A stretch of DNA of 64,000 nt from Limenecus sp048360435 (GCA_048360435.1 DBGCOP010000017.1:62001-126000); one strand, 5' to 3'; positions 53,650-62,484 are shown, counted from the stretch's first letter. The notes: generated by a model from the sequence alone, not told the origin. A program made the numbers and translations.

Positions 53650-53716
53650 TTATTTACCTCGCTAAATGTGGCGTACTACATTATTTTTGTAAACTGTTGT
53701 TATTAAATTTTTCGGG

Positions 53717-53890
53717 CACAGAGCAGCTCCCCGCTGCTTCTGTTTATAAGATTTTGTAATTACAATACATTTTTACTCATATCTAACCATTCTATAATCT
53801 TATTCGCTAAAACATGCCCGTCAAGAAAAATAACGGTTTTTTAAGTTTTAGATGAAATAATTTGTAACAAACGTACACAAAATTGTTACA
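53717..53890 (-). promoter_or_regulatory. Upstream region of rpoB: hairpin, inverted repeat and -35 box
   Basis: In the 380 bp before rpoB there is a bulged hairpin around AGCAGC-TCCCC-GCTGCT (53717-53742), about 75 bp from the start codon and so probably in the 5' leader. A perfect inverted repeat TGTAACAA-N12-TTGTTACA spans 53863-53890. A consensus TTGACA is at 53926-53931 (minus strand), but no good -10 is at standard spacing. The hairpin lacks a following T run, so it is not a terminator. Otherwise I see no gene in this gap. Confidence 0.35.
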
Positions 53891-54029
53891 TTTTAACTCA
53901 AATAGTTATTATGACTGAAAAAAACTGTCAAGTGTCCTTGTTGTTTAAAATTATAGACATAAGGGTAATGAAAAAGTTTCCTTTAATGTAAATAATTTTT
54001 ATACAACTTAAAAATAGCAAAGGGAAAGG

Positions 54030-54317
54030 ATGCTTATGGGAACAGATATTCTAAACAGAATATACAAAGCAGTTGATATGTCAGGAGGCGTAAAAGACAT
54101 TGTTGTATTTACACAAAGCTTCAAAGCTTATGGCACAATAGTAAAAGACCATAAAGACAACCTGAAAGATATCTTAACACTGAAAGATGCAACTATTTGC
54201 CACCATTTCGATGAATGCAGCTGTAATATAGAAAGCCCTAAATACGAATGGCTAAACATCAACGAAGATAAGATTATTGCTTTCAGTATACTCGGATATA
54301 TGACCTGTGAAAACTAA
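54030..54317 (+). CDS. Small hypothetical protein
   Basis: I do not recognise this 95-aa protein. It has no signal or membrane segment; MGTDILNRIYKAVDMSGGVK and DIVVFTQSFKAYGTIVKDHK suggest an alpha/beta start, followed by a Cys/His cluster ATICHHFDECSCNIESPKYE that could bind metal. The start could also be the ATG two codons later, which is better spaced from AAAGG. It sits alone between rpoB and rpoD, with a strong terminator. Confidence 0.6.
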   Translation: MLMGTDILNRIYKAVDMSGGVKDIVVFTQSFKAYGTIVKDHKDNLKDILTLKDATICHHFDECSCNIESPKYEWLNINEDKIIAFSILGYMTCEN

Positions 54318-54340
54318 AAACGGGCAATAGCCCGTTTTTT
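54316..54340. terminator. Bidirectional rho-independent terminator
   Basis: Stem ACGGGC / GCCCGT with an AATA loop, five A ahead and six T behind. It separates the small hypothetical gene from the convergent rpoD-type sigma gene and can end both. Confidence 0.85.
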
Positions 54341-55340
54341 AATTAAAATAATTTTTCAAACCTTTTGTAAGATTATTATTTTTACACAGCTTTTTGAGTT
54401 TACTAATTGCTCTGTTTTCAATTTGCCTGATACGTTCTCTGGAAACACCGTATCTGGAACCTATTTCTTCAAGTGTTTTTCTGTTTCCGTCATCATTCAA
54501 CCCATAACGCATAATCAAAACATCTCGTTCTTTGGGGCTTAATTGATTCAGCATTTTTTGTATATCTTCAAAAAGGTTTTCCTGAGATACCTTTGTATCA
54601 GGCGAAACAGTTGACTCATCAACAATAAAATCACCGAGCTTTGATGACTCATCTTTCGCAGTTGCAGGTGTTTCTATGCTGATTGTAGATTGAGCAGCCT
54701 TAATAAGACTGGTAAGTTTGCTAACTGGAATTCCGACTCTGTATGCAATTTCCTCTTTTGAAGGAATTTTTCCTGTTTCTGTTGTCAAATCCACCGTAAC
54801 TTTTTTTATCTTACTTAATGTTTCAATCATATGAACAGGAAGTCTTATTATTCTGGATTTGTCAGCAATAGCACGTGTTATAGACTGTTGAATCCACCAT
54901 GTCGCATAAGTTGAAAACTTGTACCCTTTTGCATAATCGAATTTTTCAGCAGCCTTCATAAGCCCCATATTTCCCTCTTGAATCAAATCAAGAAAAGAAA
55001 GTCCTCTTCCTATATATTTTTTCGCAATACTGACAACAAGCCTCAAATTTGCATTAACAAGAGTTTCTTTTGCTTGCTCATCGTTTTTTTCTTTAATTTT
55101 TTTTGCAACTTCCAATTCCTGTTCAGCTGTCAAAAGTGGAATTTTTCCGATTTGCTGAAGATATATCTTAACAGAATCATCAGCGTTTACAGAAGAAACA
55201 TTCTCAGAAGTTTTTGGTTCTTCAACAGAAAGAATAAGCTCTTCATCTTCGGGCTCTTCACTGATCTTTTCTATATTAACTTCCGAATCAATGGAGTTTT
55301 CTGTATCTTCAGAAATAAATTTATCAATCTTGTTTGCCAT
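54339..55340 (-). CDS. rpoD: Primary-type RNA polymerase sigma factor (RpoD/SigA)
   Basis: A sigma-70 group 1 or 2 factor. Region 1.2 is DSVKIYLQQIGKIPLLTAEQ; region 2 is NLRLVVSIAKKYIGRGLSFL, DLIQEGNMGLMKAAEKFDYA and KGYKFSTYATWWIQQSITRA; region 3 is RLPVHMIETLSKIKKVTVDL; region 4 is LSPKERDVLIMRYGLNDDGN, LEEIGSRYGVSRERIRQIEN and AISKLKK. The acidic first 45 residues are short. It is probably the main housekeeping factor, but Cyanobacteria have several group 2 relatives, so that is not certain. GGAG precedes the ATG. It follows the rlmB gene by 29 bp, so both are likely on one transcript. Confidence 0.93.
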   Translation of the reverse strand: MANKIDKFISEDTENSIDSEVNIEKISEEPEDEELILSVEEPKTSENVSSVNADDSVKIYLQQIGKIPLLTAEQELEVAKKIKEKNDEQAKETLVNANLRLVVSIAKKYIGRGLSFLDLIQEGNMGLMKAAEKFDYAKGYKFSTYATWWIQQSITRAIADKSRIIRLPVHMIETLSKIKKVTVDLTTETGKIPSKEEIAYRVGIPVSKLTSLIKAAQSTISIETPATAKDESSKLGDFIVDESTVSPDTKVSQENLFEDIQKMLNQLSPKERDVLIMRYGLNDDGNRKTLEEIGSRYGVSRERIRQIENRAISKLKKLCKNNNLTKGLKNYFN

Positions 55341-55369
55341 TTACGCTCCGTTATTTCAAGGTAATAATA

Positions 55370-56134
55370 TTATACACTATGTTTTTGTTTAGTAATCATC
55401 TGTCGTACCGATTCATAAATTATTGCAGAGGCAGCATTGGAAACATTAAGAGAGTTAAAATTTCTTAACATTGGTATCTTAACAACAAAATCAGAGTTTT
55501 TCATATTGTTTTTGGAAACACCTGTCTCTTCTCCGCCCATAATTATAGCAAAATTCATATCCGTATAATCAACATCATAGTAATTATCTTTCCCGTGTGC
55601 ATCTGCCGCAATTATCCAATAGTCGTTATCTTTTAATTTATCTATTATATTCGAAAGACTATTAACCTGAATTAAAGGAATATGGTTAATGGCTCCTGCT
55701 GAAGTTTTTTCAACAATAGCACTAACCTGTGCGCTGCGCCTGCTTGGAATAATAACCGCATCAAATCCTGCACAAGCAGCAGTCCTAATGATTGCACCAA
55801 GGTTATGCGGATCCTCAACTCCATCAAGAATAATCAATTTAGAATATCCTTTTTTCTCTTTTTGAGCAACTAAAAAATCATAAAAATCCATATATTCAAC
55901 AGGAGAAACCATAGCCATAACCCCCTGATGATGAAGATTCGAAAATTCTTGAAATTTTTCTTTAGGAACAAATTGAAAAACAACTCCGTATTTTTTTGCA
56001 AGCTTAATAATTTCATCAATTTTAGGATCCTTTGATGAAGTTTTTGAAATATACACCTTGTTGATTCTCTTAGGGTTGGAGGAAAGTGCTTCCGTAACAC
56101 TGTTTCTTCCGTATATATAATTATTTTTGTCCAT
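55370..56134 (-). CDS. rlmB: 23S rRNA (guanosine-2251-2'-O)-methyltransferase RlmB-like
   Basis: A TrmH-type SPOUT methyltransferase that modifies the 23S rRNA peptidyl-transferase region; tRNA-directed relatives exist. It begins DKNNYIYGRNSVTEALSSNP, a typical substrate-binding start. The SAM-binding knot is GVEDPHNLGAIIRTAACAGF, FAIIMGGEETGVSKNNMKNS and IPMLRNFNSLNVSNAASAII. I start it at the ATG at 56134 with GGTGA five bases upstream; a GTG three codons earlier is possible. It is divergent from the pilus operon. Confidence 0.87.
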   Translation of the reverse strand: MDKNNYIYGRNSVTEALSSNPKRINKVYISKTSSKDPKIDEIIKLAKKYGVVFQFVPKEKFQEFSNLHHQGVMAMVSPVEYMDFYDFLVAQKEKKGYSKLIILDGVEDPHNLGAIIRTAACAGFDAVIIPSRRSAQVSAIVEKTSAGAINHIPLIQVNSLSNIIDKLKDNDYWIIAADAHGKDNYYDVDYTDMNFAIIMGGEETGVSKNNMKNSDFVVKIPMLRNFNSLNVSNAASAIIYESVRQMITKQKHSV

Positions 56135-56171
56135 AAAAATCACCCAAATTCTTTATTTTTTGTAATAATCT

Positions 56172-56194
56172 TGCCATAATAATTATACTATAAT
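56172..56194 (+). promoter_or_regulatory. Possible promoter of the pilus operon
   Basis: In the gap between rlmB and the pilus genes a consensus TATAAT is present (56189-56194), 48 bases before the ATG. The sequence 17 bases upstream (TAATCT) is a weak -35; TTGCCA lies closer. AT-rich sequence makes chance matches likely. Confidence 0.35.
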
Positions 56195-56241
56195 ATAATT
56201 GTATAGGTTTTGAAGTAACATTTATAATTTGGAATTAGTGA

Positions 56242-57933
56242 ATGAATAATTTTTTAGCGAAATTAAAGCCTGATACAAAGGTGAATGTGGGAGTTTCTGT
56301 ATCTCCTAACGTCGGATTAGAAATGATTATGGTTGATCCTGTGCAGCATAAAATCATGAAATATGCACACAGGCCTCTTGCATACAATCAATCAAGCAGA
56401 GAGATTGAGGATTATGGCGAATTTAAAATAGCTCTCACAGAATTGTTTAATGAGCTTAAAATACTTCCTCAAAATGCAAATGTAGTTATTAATATGCCAA
56501 GTGTCTACTTCGGACACACATTTTTGCCAACGACTCTTGATGATGAGTCTGTTACCGGTGCTTTGATATCAAAAGCAGAAGAACAGTATCTGTTCAAAAA
56601 AAATGCACCTGTCGTCAGCTGGGTTGAAGTAAAAGAAAACAATTCAACAGAAAAAAGATATATTTTATATTCAGCGATGCAAGAAGGCGTTGTTGATGTA
56701 ATTAAACAAATATTTAACGAGCTCGGAGCTACACTTGTTGCAATAGAGAATACATATTCTTCATTGATGAAGACTTTGGAATTTACAGGATTGACAAGAG
56801 ACTTTGCAGATACTCCCGGTTCTTGGAATATTCTTTTGGTATCACAAAACAGTTATGCAGTATTCTCACTTATTGACTACAACATAATTGAATATTATGA
56901 AGATCCTCTCGCAATAAAATCTTTCAGCAATGATGAGGTTTATGTTGCAATTTCTCAAGCAGCATCTGCTGTTTTGGATAAATATCCGTCTGACAAGCTT
57001 TTAATTATAAGTGAATCAAATGACGTAAGTGCTGAAATTCTTGCTATTCAGATGAAACAACCCGGGTCTGTTATATTCCTTGAATGTAACCAGTATGCAA
57101 AAACACCGATGATGGATGTAGACTTAAATGTTCTTCCCAACTATATAAAAGCTATTACACCTGAAGCAATCGGTGCAGCAATATACAGATCAAAAGACTT
57201 TAGCTTAAAACTTAATTTTCTTGCTAAGTCTGACTATAAAGCACCTGACACTATTACAGTTATGGGCTTTGATCTTACTAAAGAACAATTGATGATTTAC
57301 ACATTGATAATTGGTGCAGCTATCATAATTGTATGTTTCCTGGCGTCTGTTGTTATCGGTTCTTATAACACAACGCTGGAAAACCAGAAAGCGGCACTTG
57401 ATCAGGAATCAACAAATCAACAAACAGAATTAGCTGATTTGCAAAAAGATAAAGGAAAAATAGATATTTATGCAGCTGCAAAATCAATTGACAAAAGTAT
57501 GGTAGAAAAAATATTATACTACAATGCAATTGGTGCTGATATTCCGGCAAAAGTATGGTTGACATCTTTTTATGCAGACTCAAATAAAGCATACGGAATC
57601 ATTGGTGAAACTACATCAGTTGATGATGTATATCTTTTCTTTAGAAATATCAAAGCACAGGTGCCAAATTCAGACTTAATCCTCTCCAAGCTCGGTGTAG
57701 ACGATAAAGATGGATTAATAGATATCGAAAAAACACCAAATGCAAATTATACATTTGAATTGACAAATGGTGGATATGCTTCTGTTGCAGCAGCTGCTGC
57801 TGCACCTCCTGCTGATCCAAATGCACCGGTAGACCCGAACGCACCAACATCAGAAGGCAACGCACCTGCTCCAGATGCATCACCTTCAGGTGGTTTTAGT
57901 TTGCCAAAACTTCCTTCATTACCTGGAACCTAA
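56242..57933 (+). CDS. PilM-PilN fusion protein of the type IV pilus inner-membrane platform
   Basis: Residues 1-340 look like the actin-like PilM (VGVSVSPNVGLEMIMVDPVQ, VVINMPSVYFGHTFLPTTLD, VIKQIFNELGATLVAIENTY). One membrane helix follows (LMIYTLIIGAAIIIVCFLAS), then a coiled coil and a PilN-like periplasmic domain (IPAKVWLTSFYADSNKAYGI, with an alpha-beta fold), and an Ala/Pro/Gly-rich tail. PilM and PilN are separate in most type IV pilus systems, but the type II secretion protein GspL has the joined layout. The PilO gene follows. The domain call is by pattern, not by strong motifs. Confidence 0.7.
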   Translation: MNNFLAKLKPDTKVNVGVSVSPNVGLEMIMVDPVQHKIMKYAHRPLAYNQSSREIEDYGEFKIALTELFNELKILPQNANVVINMPSVYFGHTFLPTTLDDESVTGALISKAEEQYLFKKNAPVVSWVEVKENNSTEKRYILYSAMQEGVVDVIKQIFNELGATLVAIENTYSSLMKTLEFTGLTRDFADTPGSWNILLVSQNSYAVFSLIDYNIIEYYEDPLAIKSFSNDEVYVAISQAASAVLDKYPSDKLLIISESNDVSAEILAIQMKQPGSVIFLECNQYAKTPMMDVDLNVLPNYIKAITPEAIGAAIYRSKDFSLKLNFLAKSDYKAPDTITVMGFDLTKEQLMIYTLIIGAAIIIVCFLASVVIGSYNTTLENQKAALDQESTNQQTELADLQKDKGKIDIYAAAKSIDKSMVEKILYYNAIGADIPAKVWLTSFYADSNKAYGIIGETTSVDDVYLFFRNIKAQVPNSDLILSKLGVDDKDGLIDIEKTPNANYTFELTNGGYASVAAAAAAPPADPNAPVDPNAPTSEGNAPAPDASPSGGFSLPKLPSLPGT

Positions 57934-57968
57934 TTTATAAATAAACCTATATACTGAAAGGGCAGAAA

Positions 57969-58634
57969 GTGAATAATCAACAAACATTACCATATATGAT
58001 CGGTTTAGTATTTTGTTTAATTGTCGGAATCTACTTATTATATCCGAAAGTTACGGCAGTTTATACAAATTACAATGAGGTTAAAACAAAAACTCAAGCT
58101 GTTGAACAAGCAAAACAACAGATTGCCGATTTAAAAGCACAAAAAGAAAACTATGAAAAAGAAGAAAAGGTTTCAACAAAACCTGTATATAAAAATGACA
58201 TAGCTACTGTTGATCCAATGTCATCATTCGGAGTAATGTTTGAAGATGTTATACAATCTGCTAAATATAACGGATTGAAACTCAGATCAATTTCTTATAA
58301 TACAGCACCGGGAGAAGATGTTGTTCAGAAAAATATCTCTTCTGATTACAATGTTTGTGCAATATCAATGCAATTGATTGGCAATTATATGCAATTCCGT
58401 TCATATTTTCAAGATATATATAATTATCCTTACCTTATTAACCTGGATAAAATCAGCATTAAACCATATGAAAATAATAAGAGAATACTTATCGCAGACA
58501 TTACTGTAACATTATATTCAGTTAAAAATGAAGCACAAAAAGCAGCAGCTGCTGCTGCCGCAGAATTGGCACCGCAAGGTGATCAGGCAGCTGCACCTGC
58601 TACTACGCCGGAAGCACCAATGCCGGGAATGTAA
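57969..58634 (+). CDS. PilO-like pilus assembly protein
   Basis: A 221-aa protein with one membrane helix near the N-terminus (MIGLVFCLIVGIYLLYPKVT), a coiled coil (TQAVEQAKQQIADLKAQKEN) and a ferredoxin-like domain (GNYMQFRSYFQDIYNYPYLI, LDKISIKPYENNKRILIADI). These are the features of PilO/GspM. The tail is Ala/Pro-rich, like that of the upstream fusion protein. The start is a GTG (57969). It would dimerise with PilN in the pilus alignment complex. Other pilus genes are outside the window. Confidence 0.7.
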   Translation: MNNQQTLPYMIGLVFCLIVGIYLLYPKVTAVYTNYNEVKTKTQAVEQAKQQIADLKAQKENYEKEEKVSTKPVYKNDIATVDPMSSFGVMFEDVIQSAKYNGLKLRSISYNTAPGEDVVQKNISSDYNVCAISMQLIGNYMQFRSYFQDIYNYPYLINLDKISIKPYENNKRILIADITVTLYSVKNEAQKAAAAAAAELAPQGDQAAAPATTPEAPMPGM

Positions 58635-58636
58635 TT

Positions 58637-59470
58637 ATGCTGGGACCATTTTTGAGTAAAAACTGGATTGGTTCTGTTGATTCATACGATGAAGCTGACA
58701 TTATTATGATAGGCTTGCCATTCGACGGAACTTGTTCTTATCGTCCGGGCAGTAGGTTTGCACCTGAAAGGCTAAGGCTTGCCAGCTGGGGAATGGAAGA
58801 TTACTCTCCAAATTATGATATGCACCTTGAAGATGTAAATTTCTTTGATGCAGGAGAGCTTGAATTCCCATTAGGCAATACAATAAAAACGCTGGACCTA
58901 ATTGAAGAAAACGCCAGACACATCTTTAATGATAATAAAAAATATTTAGGAATTGGCGGAGAACATCTTGTTACTTATCCTGCGGTAAAAGCCTGTTACG
59001 AAAAATATCCGGATCTGGCAGTTATTCACTTTGATGCACACACTGACTTGCGAGAAGACTACCTCGGCGAAAAATTGTCACATGCCTCAGTGCTCAGGCG
59101 AATAGGTGAAACAATTGGATTTGAAAATATAAAACAAATTGGTATACGTTCCGGACTAAAAGAAGAGTTTGATTTAATGAAAAAACACAATACTCTTGTA
59201 AAAAAAGCAGGCGATTTGGAACCGATAAAAAATAAAAATATATTTTTAACAATTGATATTGATGTTCTCGATCCGTCAATTATGCCGGGTACAGGAACTC
59301 CTGAAGCAGACGGAATGTTTTATCGTGAACTGGCAGAATGGATAAAATATCTAAAAGGGTTTAATATTGTAGGAGCTGATATTGTTGAACTTGCTCCGGA
59401 TTATGATAAGAGTGAAGTCTCAACCGCAGTTGCAGCTAAAGTTATAAGAGATGTATTAATGATTTTATAA
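58637..59470 (+). CDS. speB: Agmatinase (SpeB) family ureohydrolase
   Basis: Hydrolyses agmatine to putrescine and urea. The metal-binding motifs are all present: GIGGEHLVTYPAVKA (His of GGEH), IHFDAHTDLREDYLGEKLSH (DAHTD) and LTIDIDVLDPSIMPGTGTPE (DIDVLDPS), with VGADIVELAPDYDKSEVSTA near the end. Length (277 aa) is normal. It begins two bases after the PilO stop, so it is probably translated from the pilus transcript despite the different role. Agmatinase and arginase-like relatives are hard to tell apart; agmatinase fits the length and motifs best. Confidence 0.88.
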   Translation: MLGPFLSKNWIGSVDSYDEADIIMIGLPFDGTCSYRPGSRFAPERLRLASWGMEDYSPNYDMHLEDVNFFDAGELEFPLGNTIKTLDLIEENARHIFNDNKKYLGIGGEHLVTYPAVKACYEKYPDLAVIHFDAHTDLREDYLGEKLSHASVLRRIGETIGFENIKQIGIRSGLKEEFDLMKKHNTLVKKAGDLEPIKNKNIFLTIDIDVLDPSIMPGTGTPEADGMFYRELAEWIKYLKGFNIVGADIVELAPDYDKSEVSTAVAAKVIRDVLMIL

Positions 59471-59514
59471 AAAAAGAGCCTAAAGACACAAACAGTAATT
59501 AGGCTCTCTTTTGT
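59471..59514. terminator. Rho-independent terminator after the pilus-speB operon
   Basis: Stem GAGCCTAA / TTAGGCTC with a 15-base loop, preceded by A and followed by CTTTT. It lies directly after speB, and also ends the convergent small gene. Confidence 0.75.
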
Positions 59515-59543
59515 AAAAACTATAAATGGAACAAAATAATGAA

Positions 59544-59720
59544 CTAGAACATTTCTAGACCGGCATATTTGGTTCTTGCTACATTAGCTGTATTCTCCAT
59601 TGCCATAGTGAGAATTTTTTCTACAACATTTCTTACTTTTTTCAAATCTTTTTGAAGTTCTTCATACTTTTGTTCTTCTGCTTTTTTCAAAGCCATTTTA
59701 AATTTTTCAAAACCTGCCAT
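59544..59720 (-). CDS. Small 58-aa helical protein
   Basis: A complete frame on the minus strand that is too short for common cut-offs. It begins MAGFEKFKMALKKAEEQKYE after GGGAG, eight bases before the ATG, then reads LQKDLKKVRNVVEKILTMA and ends KYAGLEMF. It is charged and helix-rich, and may be a coiled coil. It explains most of the 420-bp gap. Function unknown; the rest of the gap (59721-59889) holds the likely promoters. Confidence 0.6.
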   Translation of the reverse strand: MAGFEKFKMALKKAEEQKYEELQKDLKKVRNVVEKILTMAMENTANVARTKYAGLEMF

Positions 59721-59889
59721 GATTAATACTCCCTTTTATTTATTTTATCAACACTATTTCTATCGGCCTTAAAAAGAGAAAACTTTATAGCTCAAAGAGA
59801 TAATTTAACAATTAGTTACAAATATCATTTAATCTAAACTCTTTGCAATAATTTGCCCAGACTATAAAGTATGATTTATAATTAAGCAT

Positions 59890-60576
59890 ATGGATATAAT
59901 TTCACAAATAAAAAACAAAGTCATAGTATCTGTTCAGGCAATGCCATCCGAACCTTTATACAAAGAAGAATGCATGATAGCAATGATGCAATCAGTTGTA
60001 AAAGGTGGAGCAGCTGCACTAAGAGTTGCTGGAGTAAGGGATGTAATTAATGCAAAAAAACTTTTTAACATTCCTGTCATTGGGATAACAAAGCCCGAAG
60101 TAATCCCTCAGAATTGGCGTGAGATAGTTTATATTACACCAACAATTAAAGATGCAAAAGATCTCATTCAAGCAGGTGCTGACATTATTGCATTGGACGG
60201 AACATCACGTCCCAGAGGGGAAAATAACCTTAAACAAATAATAAAATTTATAAAAATAAATAAAAAAATAGTTATGGCAGATGTTGCTACTCTGTCAGAA
60301 GGAATAAATGCCCGACTTCTCGGAGCAGATATTGTATCAACAACTCTTTCAGGCTATACGACAGAATCACCGGAAACATCAACCGAACCTGATTTTGAAC
60401 TTTTAAAAGGACTGGTTAATTCAGTTGATTGTCCTGTAATTTTAGAAGGCAGAATTTGGCAGCCTGAACAAGTAGACAAGGCTTTTGAACTCGGTGCCCA
60501 TGCAGTCGTGATTGGTTCAGCTATTACAAGACCTCAACTAATCACAAAGAAATTTGTAAACAGAAACGAAAAATAA
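59890..60576 (+). CDS. nanE: N-acetylmannosamine-6-phosphate 2-epimerase
   Basis: Converts ManNAc-6-P to GlcNAc-6-P in sialic acid salvage. TIM barrel of 228 aa with VIVSVQAMPSEPLYKEECMI, GGAAALRVAGVRDVINAKKL, IPVIGITKPEVIPQNW (including the catalytic-type Lys), IIALDGTSRPRGENNLKQII, VMADVATLSEGINARLLGAD, STTLSGYTTESPETSTEPDF and VILEGRIWQPEQVDKAFELG with AHAVVIGSAITRP. These match NanE closely. The next gene, 10 bp on, encodes a ROK kinase, a usual partner in ManNAc use. The lyase and transporter genes are not in this window. Confidence 0.92.
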   Translation: MDIISQIKNKVIVSVQAMPSEPLYKEECMIAMMQSVVKGGAAALRVAGVRDVINAKKLFNIPVIGITKPEVIPQNWREIVYITPTIKDAKDLIQAGADIIALDGTSRPRGENNLKQIIKFIKINKKIVMADVATLSEGINARLLGADIVSTTLSGYTTESPETSTEPDFELLKGLVNSVDCPVILEGRIWQPEQVDKAFELGAHAVVIGSAITRPQLITKKFVNRNEK

Positions 60577-60586
60577 AGAGAAATTT

Positions 60587-61498
60587 ATGAGAAAAGCACT
60601 GGGAATTGATATAGGCGGAACAAAAATTTGCTATTCAATAATAGATGAAAAAGGCAATAAATTAACACCCGTCCAAAAAACAGCTACACCCAAAACAGCA
60701 GATGAAATAGTTGTTCTTTTAAAAAAAATAATTGAAGATAATTACTCTGACATAGAAGTAATAGGATTGTCTTCAGCCGGAGCCGCTAATATAGATAACA
60801 CCAGAATCGTAAGCTCTACACCTAATTTGCCCTCAGGTTATAATTCTATTGATTTTTCAACACTTTCCGATAAAAAAGTATTTGTTGAAAATGATGCAAA
60901 CTGTGCAGTTGTAGCTGAATCTATAATGGGAGCCGGCAAAGGTTTTGATACTGTTCTTATGATTACAATAGGAACCGGAATCGGCGGAGGAATGTTTTCT
61001 AAAGAAAAACTTTTCAGAGGAGCAAAAGGAAACGCTCTTGAAGTAGGAAGTATGAAGATTTTTGCAGATAAAAGACAAAAATGTACATGCGGCAGATATG
61101 ACTGCTGGGAGTCTTATGCCTCAGGCACAGGGCTCAAAAATTGTGCAAAATTCGGTGCACAAAACTATGACGAGTTTAAAAACAGCTTGTTTAAACATAA
61201 AAAACCCGAAGAAATTACAACATATGATATTACTGATGGTGTTGAAAAAGGTGATTTATTTTCGCAAAAAGTTTTTAATCAATGGATGGAATATATTTTT
61301 ACTGGTCTTGTAAGCCTTACTGATATATTCAACCCGGATTGTATTGTAATTTCAGGAGGAATGTGCAGATTTATTGATGTTCAAAAGCTGGAAGAAAGAA
61401 TTAACAAGGAATCCGTTGTTACTGATTTACAAGTCAAAACAGCTCATACTGAAAACGAAGCAGGTATGATAGGTGCAGCTCTTTTGGCTCTTCAATAA
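60587..61498 (+). CDS. ROK-family sugar kinase, probable N-acetylmannosamine kinase
   Basis: A cytoplasmic sugar kinase of the ROK family. The ATP-binding N-terminus is ALGIDIGGTKICYSIIDEKG; the sugar site is VFVENDANCAVVAESIMGAG; GTGIGGGMFSKEKLFRGAKG follows. The ROK zinc motif is CTCGRYDCWESYASGTGL. The end, VSLTDIFNPDCIVISGGMC, is conserved. Substrates of ROK kinases include ManNAc, GlcNAc and glucose; adjacency to nanE favours ManNAc (NanK) but does not prove it. Confidence 0.87.
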   Translation: MRKALGIDIGGTKICYSIIDEKGNKLTPVQKTATPKTADEIVVLLKKIIEDNYSDIEVIGLSSAGAANIDNTRIVSSTPNLPSGYNSIDFSTLSDKKVFVENDANCAVVAESIMGAGKGFDTVLMITIGTGIGGGMFSKEKLFRGAKGNALEVGSMKIFADKRQKCTCGRYDCWESYASGTGLKNCAKFGAQNYDEFKNSLFKHKKPEEITTYDITDGVEKGDLFSQKVFNQWMEYIFTGLVSLTDIFNPDCIVISGGMCRFIDVQKLEERINKESVVTDLQVKTAHTENEAGMIGAALLALQ

Positions 61499-61509
61499 AA
61501 AACTTCAAC

Positions 61510-61540
61510 AAAAAAAAGCCCGGAATTAATTTCCCGGGCA
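61510..61540 (-). terminator. Terminator of the first clustered flagellin gene
   Basis: Stem GCCCGG / CCGGGC with a ten-base loop, preceded by eight A on the plus strand, that is, followed by T on the minus strand. It lies 36 bp beyond the stop of the minus-strand flagellin gene. Confidence 0.75.
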
Positions 61541-61575
61541 AGTTGCCATCACCTATTATTGTAATTTATCTATTG

Positions 61576-62484
61576 TTATTGAATTAAGTTCAACGCTAAT
61601 GAAGGCAGCTGGTTAGCTTGTACCAACAATGTAGCTGAAGTTTGTTGAAGAATTTGGGCATTTGTATAGCTTGCTGATTCTTCTGCAATGTCAGCGTCCA
61701 TGATTGTAGATTTAGCTGCTGTTGCGTTTTCAATTGTTGTAACAAGTGAAGTTGATGCTGAATCAAGTCTGTTCATAACAGCACCAATTGTAGACTTGTT
61801 AGAAGAAATTGTATCAATAGCATTGTCAACAACTGTAATATATCTGGCTGCTGCTGATGCTGCTGCAAATGCAGCATTTAAGTTAGTTCTTAAACTTCCG
61901 TCTACTATACTTGTGTCACCAGGATCATCTCCGTTTGCACCCAATGTAGTTGAATCAATTTTTGTAAAAATTGATTTATCAATAGTAATTGAGTTTGTTG
62001 CAGATTCAGCATTCGCACCTACCTGCAATCTTAAGCCATCTTTACTTAAGCCTGACTTTCCGTCACCGCTTAACAGTTTCAAACCATTAAAGTTTGATGC
62101 ACCAGAAATACGGTCGATTTCATCCAAACGAGCTTTAACTTCATCCTGCATAGCTTTCATTGCGCTTTCGTCATAAACGCTGTTTGCTGCTTGAGTAGCC
62201 AAATCTCTGATACGGTTAAGGTTATCTAACATAACATCAAGGTCACCCTCAACTGTTGAAAGAACATTGTTACCAGTTTGAATATTATTTTTAGCAACTT
62301 TTGAACCGTTAATTTGTGTGTTTATACCAGTTGCTACGTATAAACCGGCTGCGTCGTCTTTCGCTGCGTTAATCTTCAAACCTGTTGACATTCTTTCAAG
62401 TGCTGTGTTCAAAGAATTTGTTGCATTGTTCAAGTTTTTCTGTGTCTTCAATGCAGAAATGTTTGTGTTAACGATAATTGCCAT
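61576..62484 (-). CDS. Flagellin
   Basis: Flagellar filament subunit of 302 aa. The N-terminus is VNTNISALKTQKNLNNATNS, with LERMSTGLKINAAKDDAAGL; the C-terminus is NRLDSASTSLVTTIENATAA, then DADIAEESASYTNAQILQQT and LVQANQLPSLALNLIQ. The central region is short, so there is little surface domain. An insertion of about 20 residues (GANGDDPGDTSIVDGSLRTN) sets it apart from the neighbours. It has no cysteine. It has a separate 238-bp upstream region and its own terminator, so it is probably transcribed on its own. Confidence 0.93.
   Translation of the reverse strand: MAIIVNTNISALKTQKNLNNATNSLNTALERMSTGLKINAAKDDAAGLYVATGINTQINGSKVAKNNIQTGNNVLSTVEGDLDVMLDNLNRIRDLATQAANSVYDESAMKAMQDEVKARLDEIDRISGASNFNGLKLLSGDGKSGLSKDGLRLQVGANAESATNSITIDKSIFTKIDSTTLGANGDDPGDTSIVDGSLRTNLNAAFAAASAAARYITVVDNAIDTISSNKSTIGAVMNRLDSASTSLVTTIENATAAKSTIMDADIAEESASYTNAQILQQTSATLLVQANQLPSLALNLIQ

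Noticed and set aside
53690..53760. Transcription attenuator before rpoB
   Set aside because: The hairpin is not followed by a T run on the minus strand, so a terminator function is not supported.
61688..62176. 162-aa frame opposite a flagellin
   Set aside because: A complement of the Ala/Ser-rich flagellin codons with no start signal.
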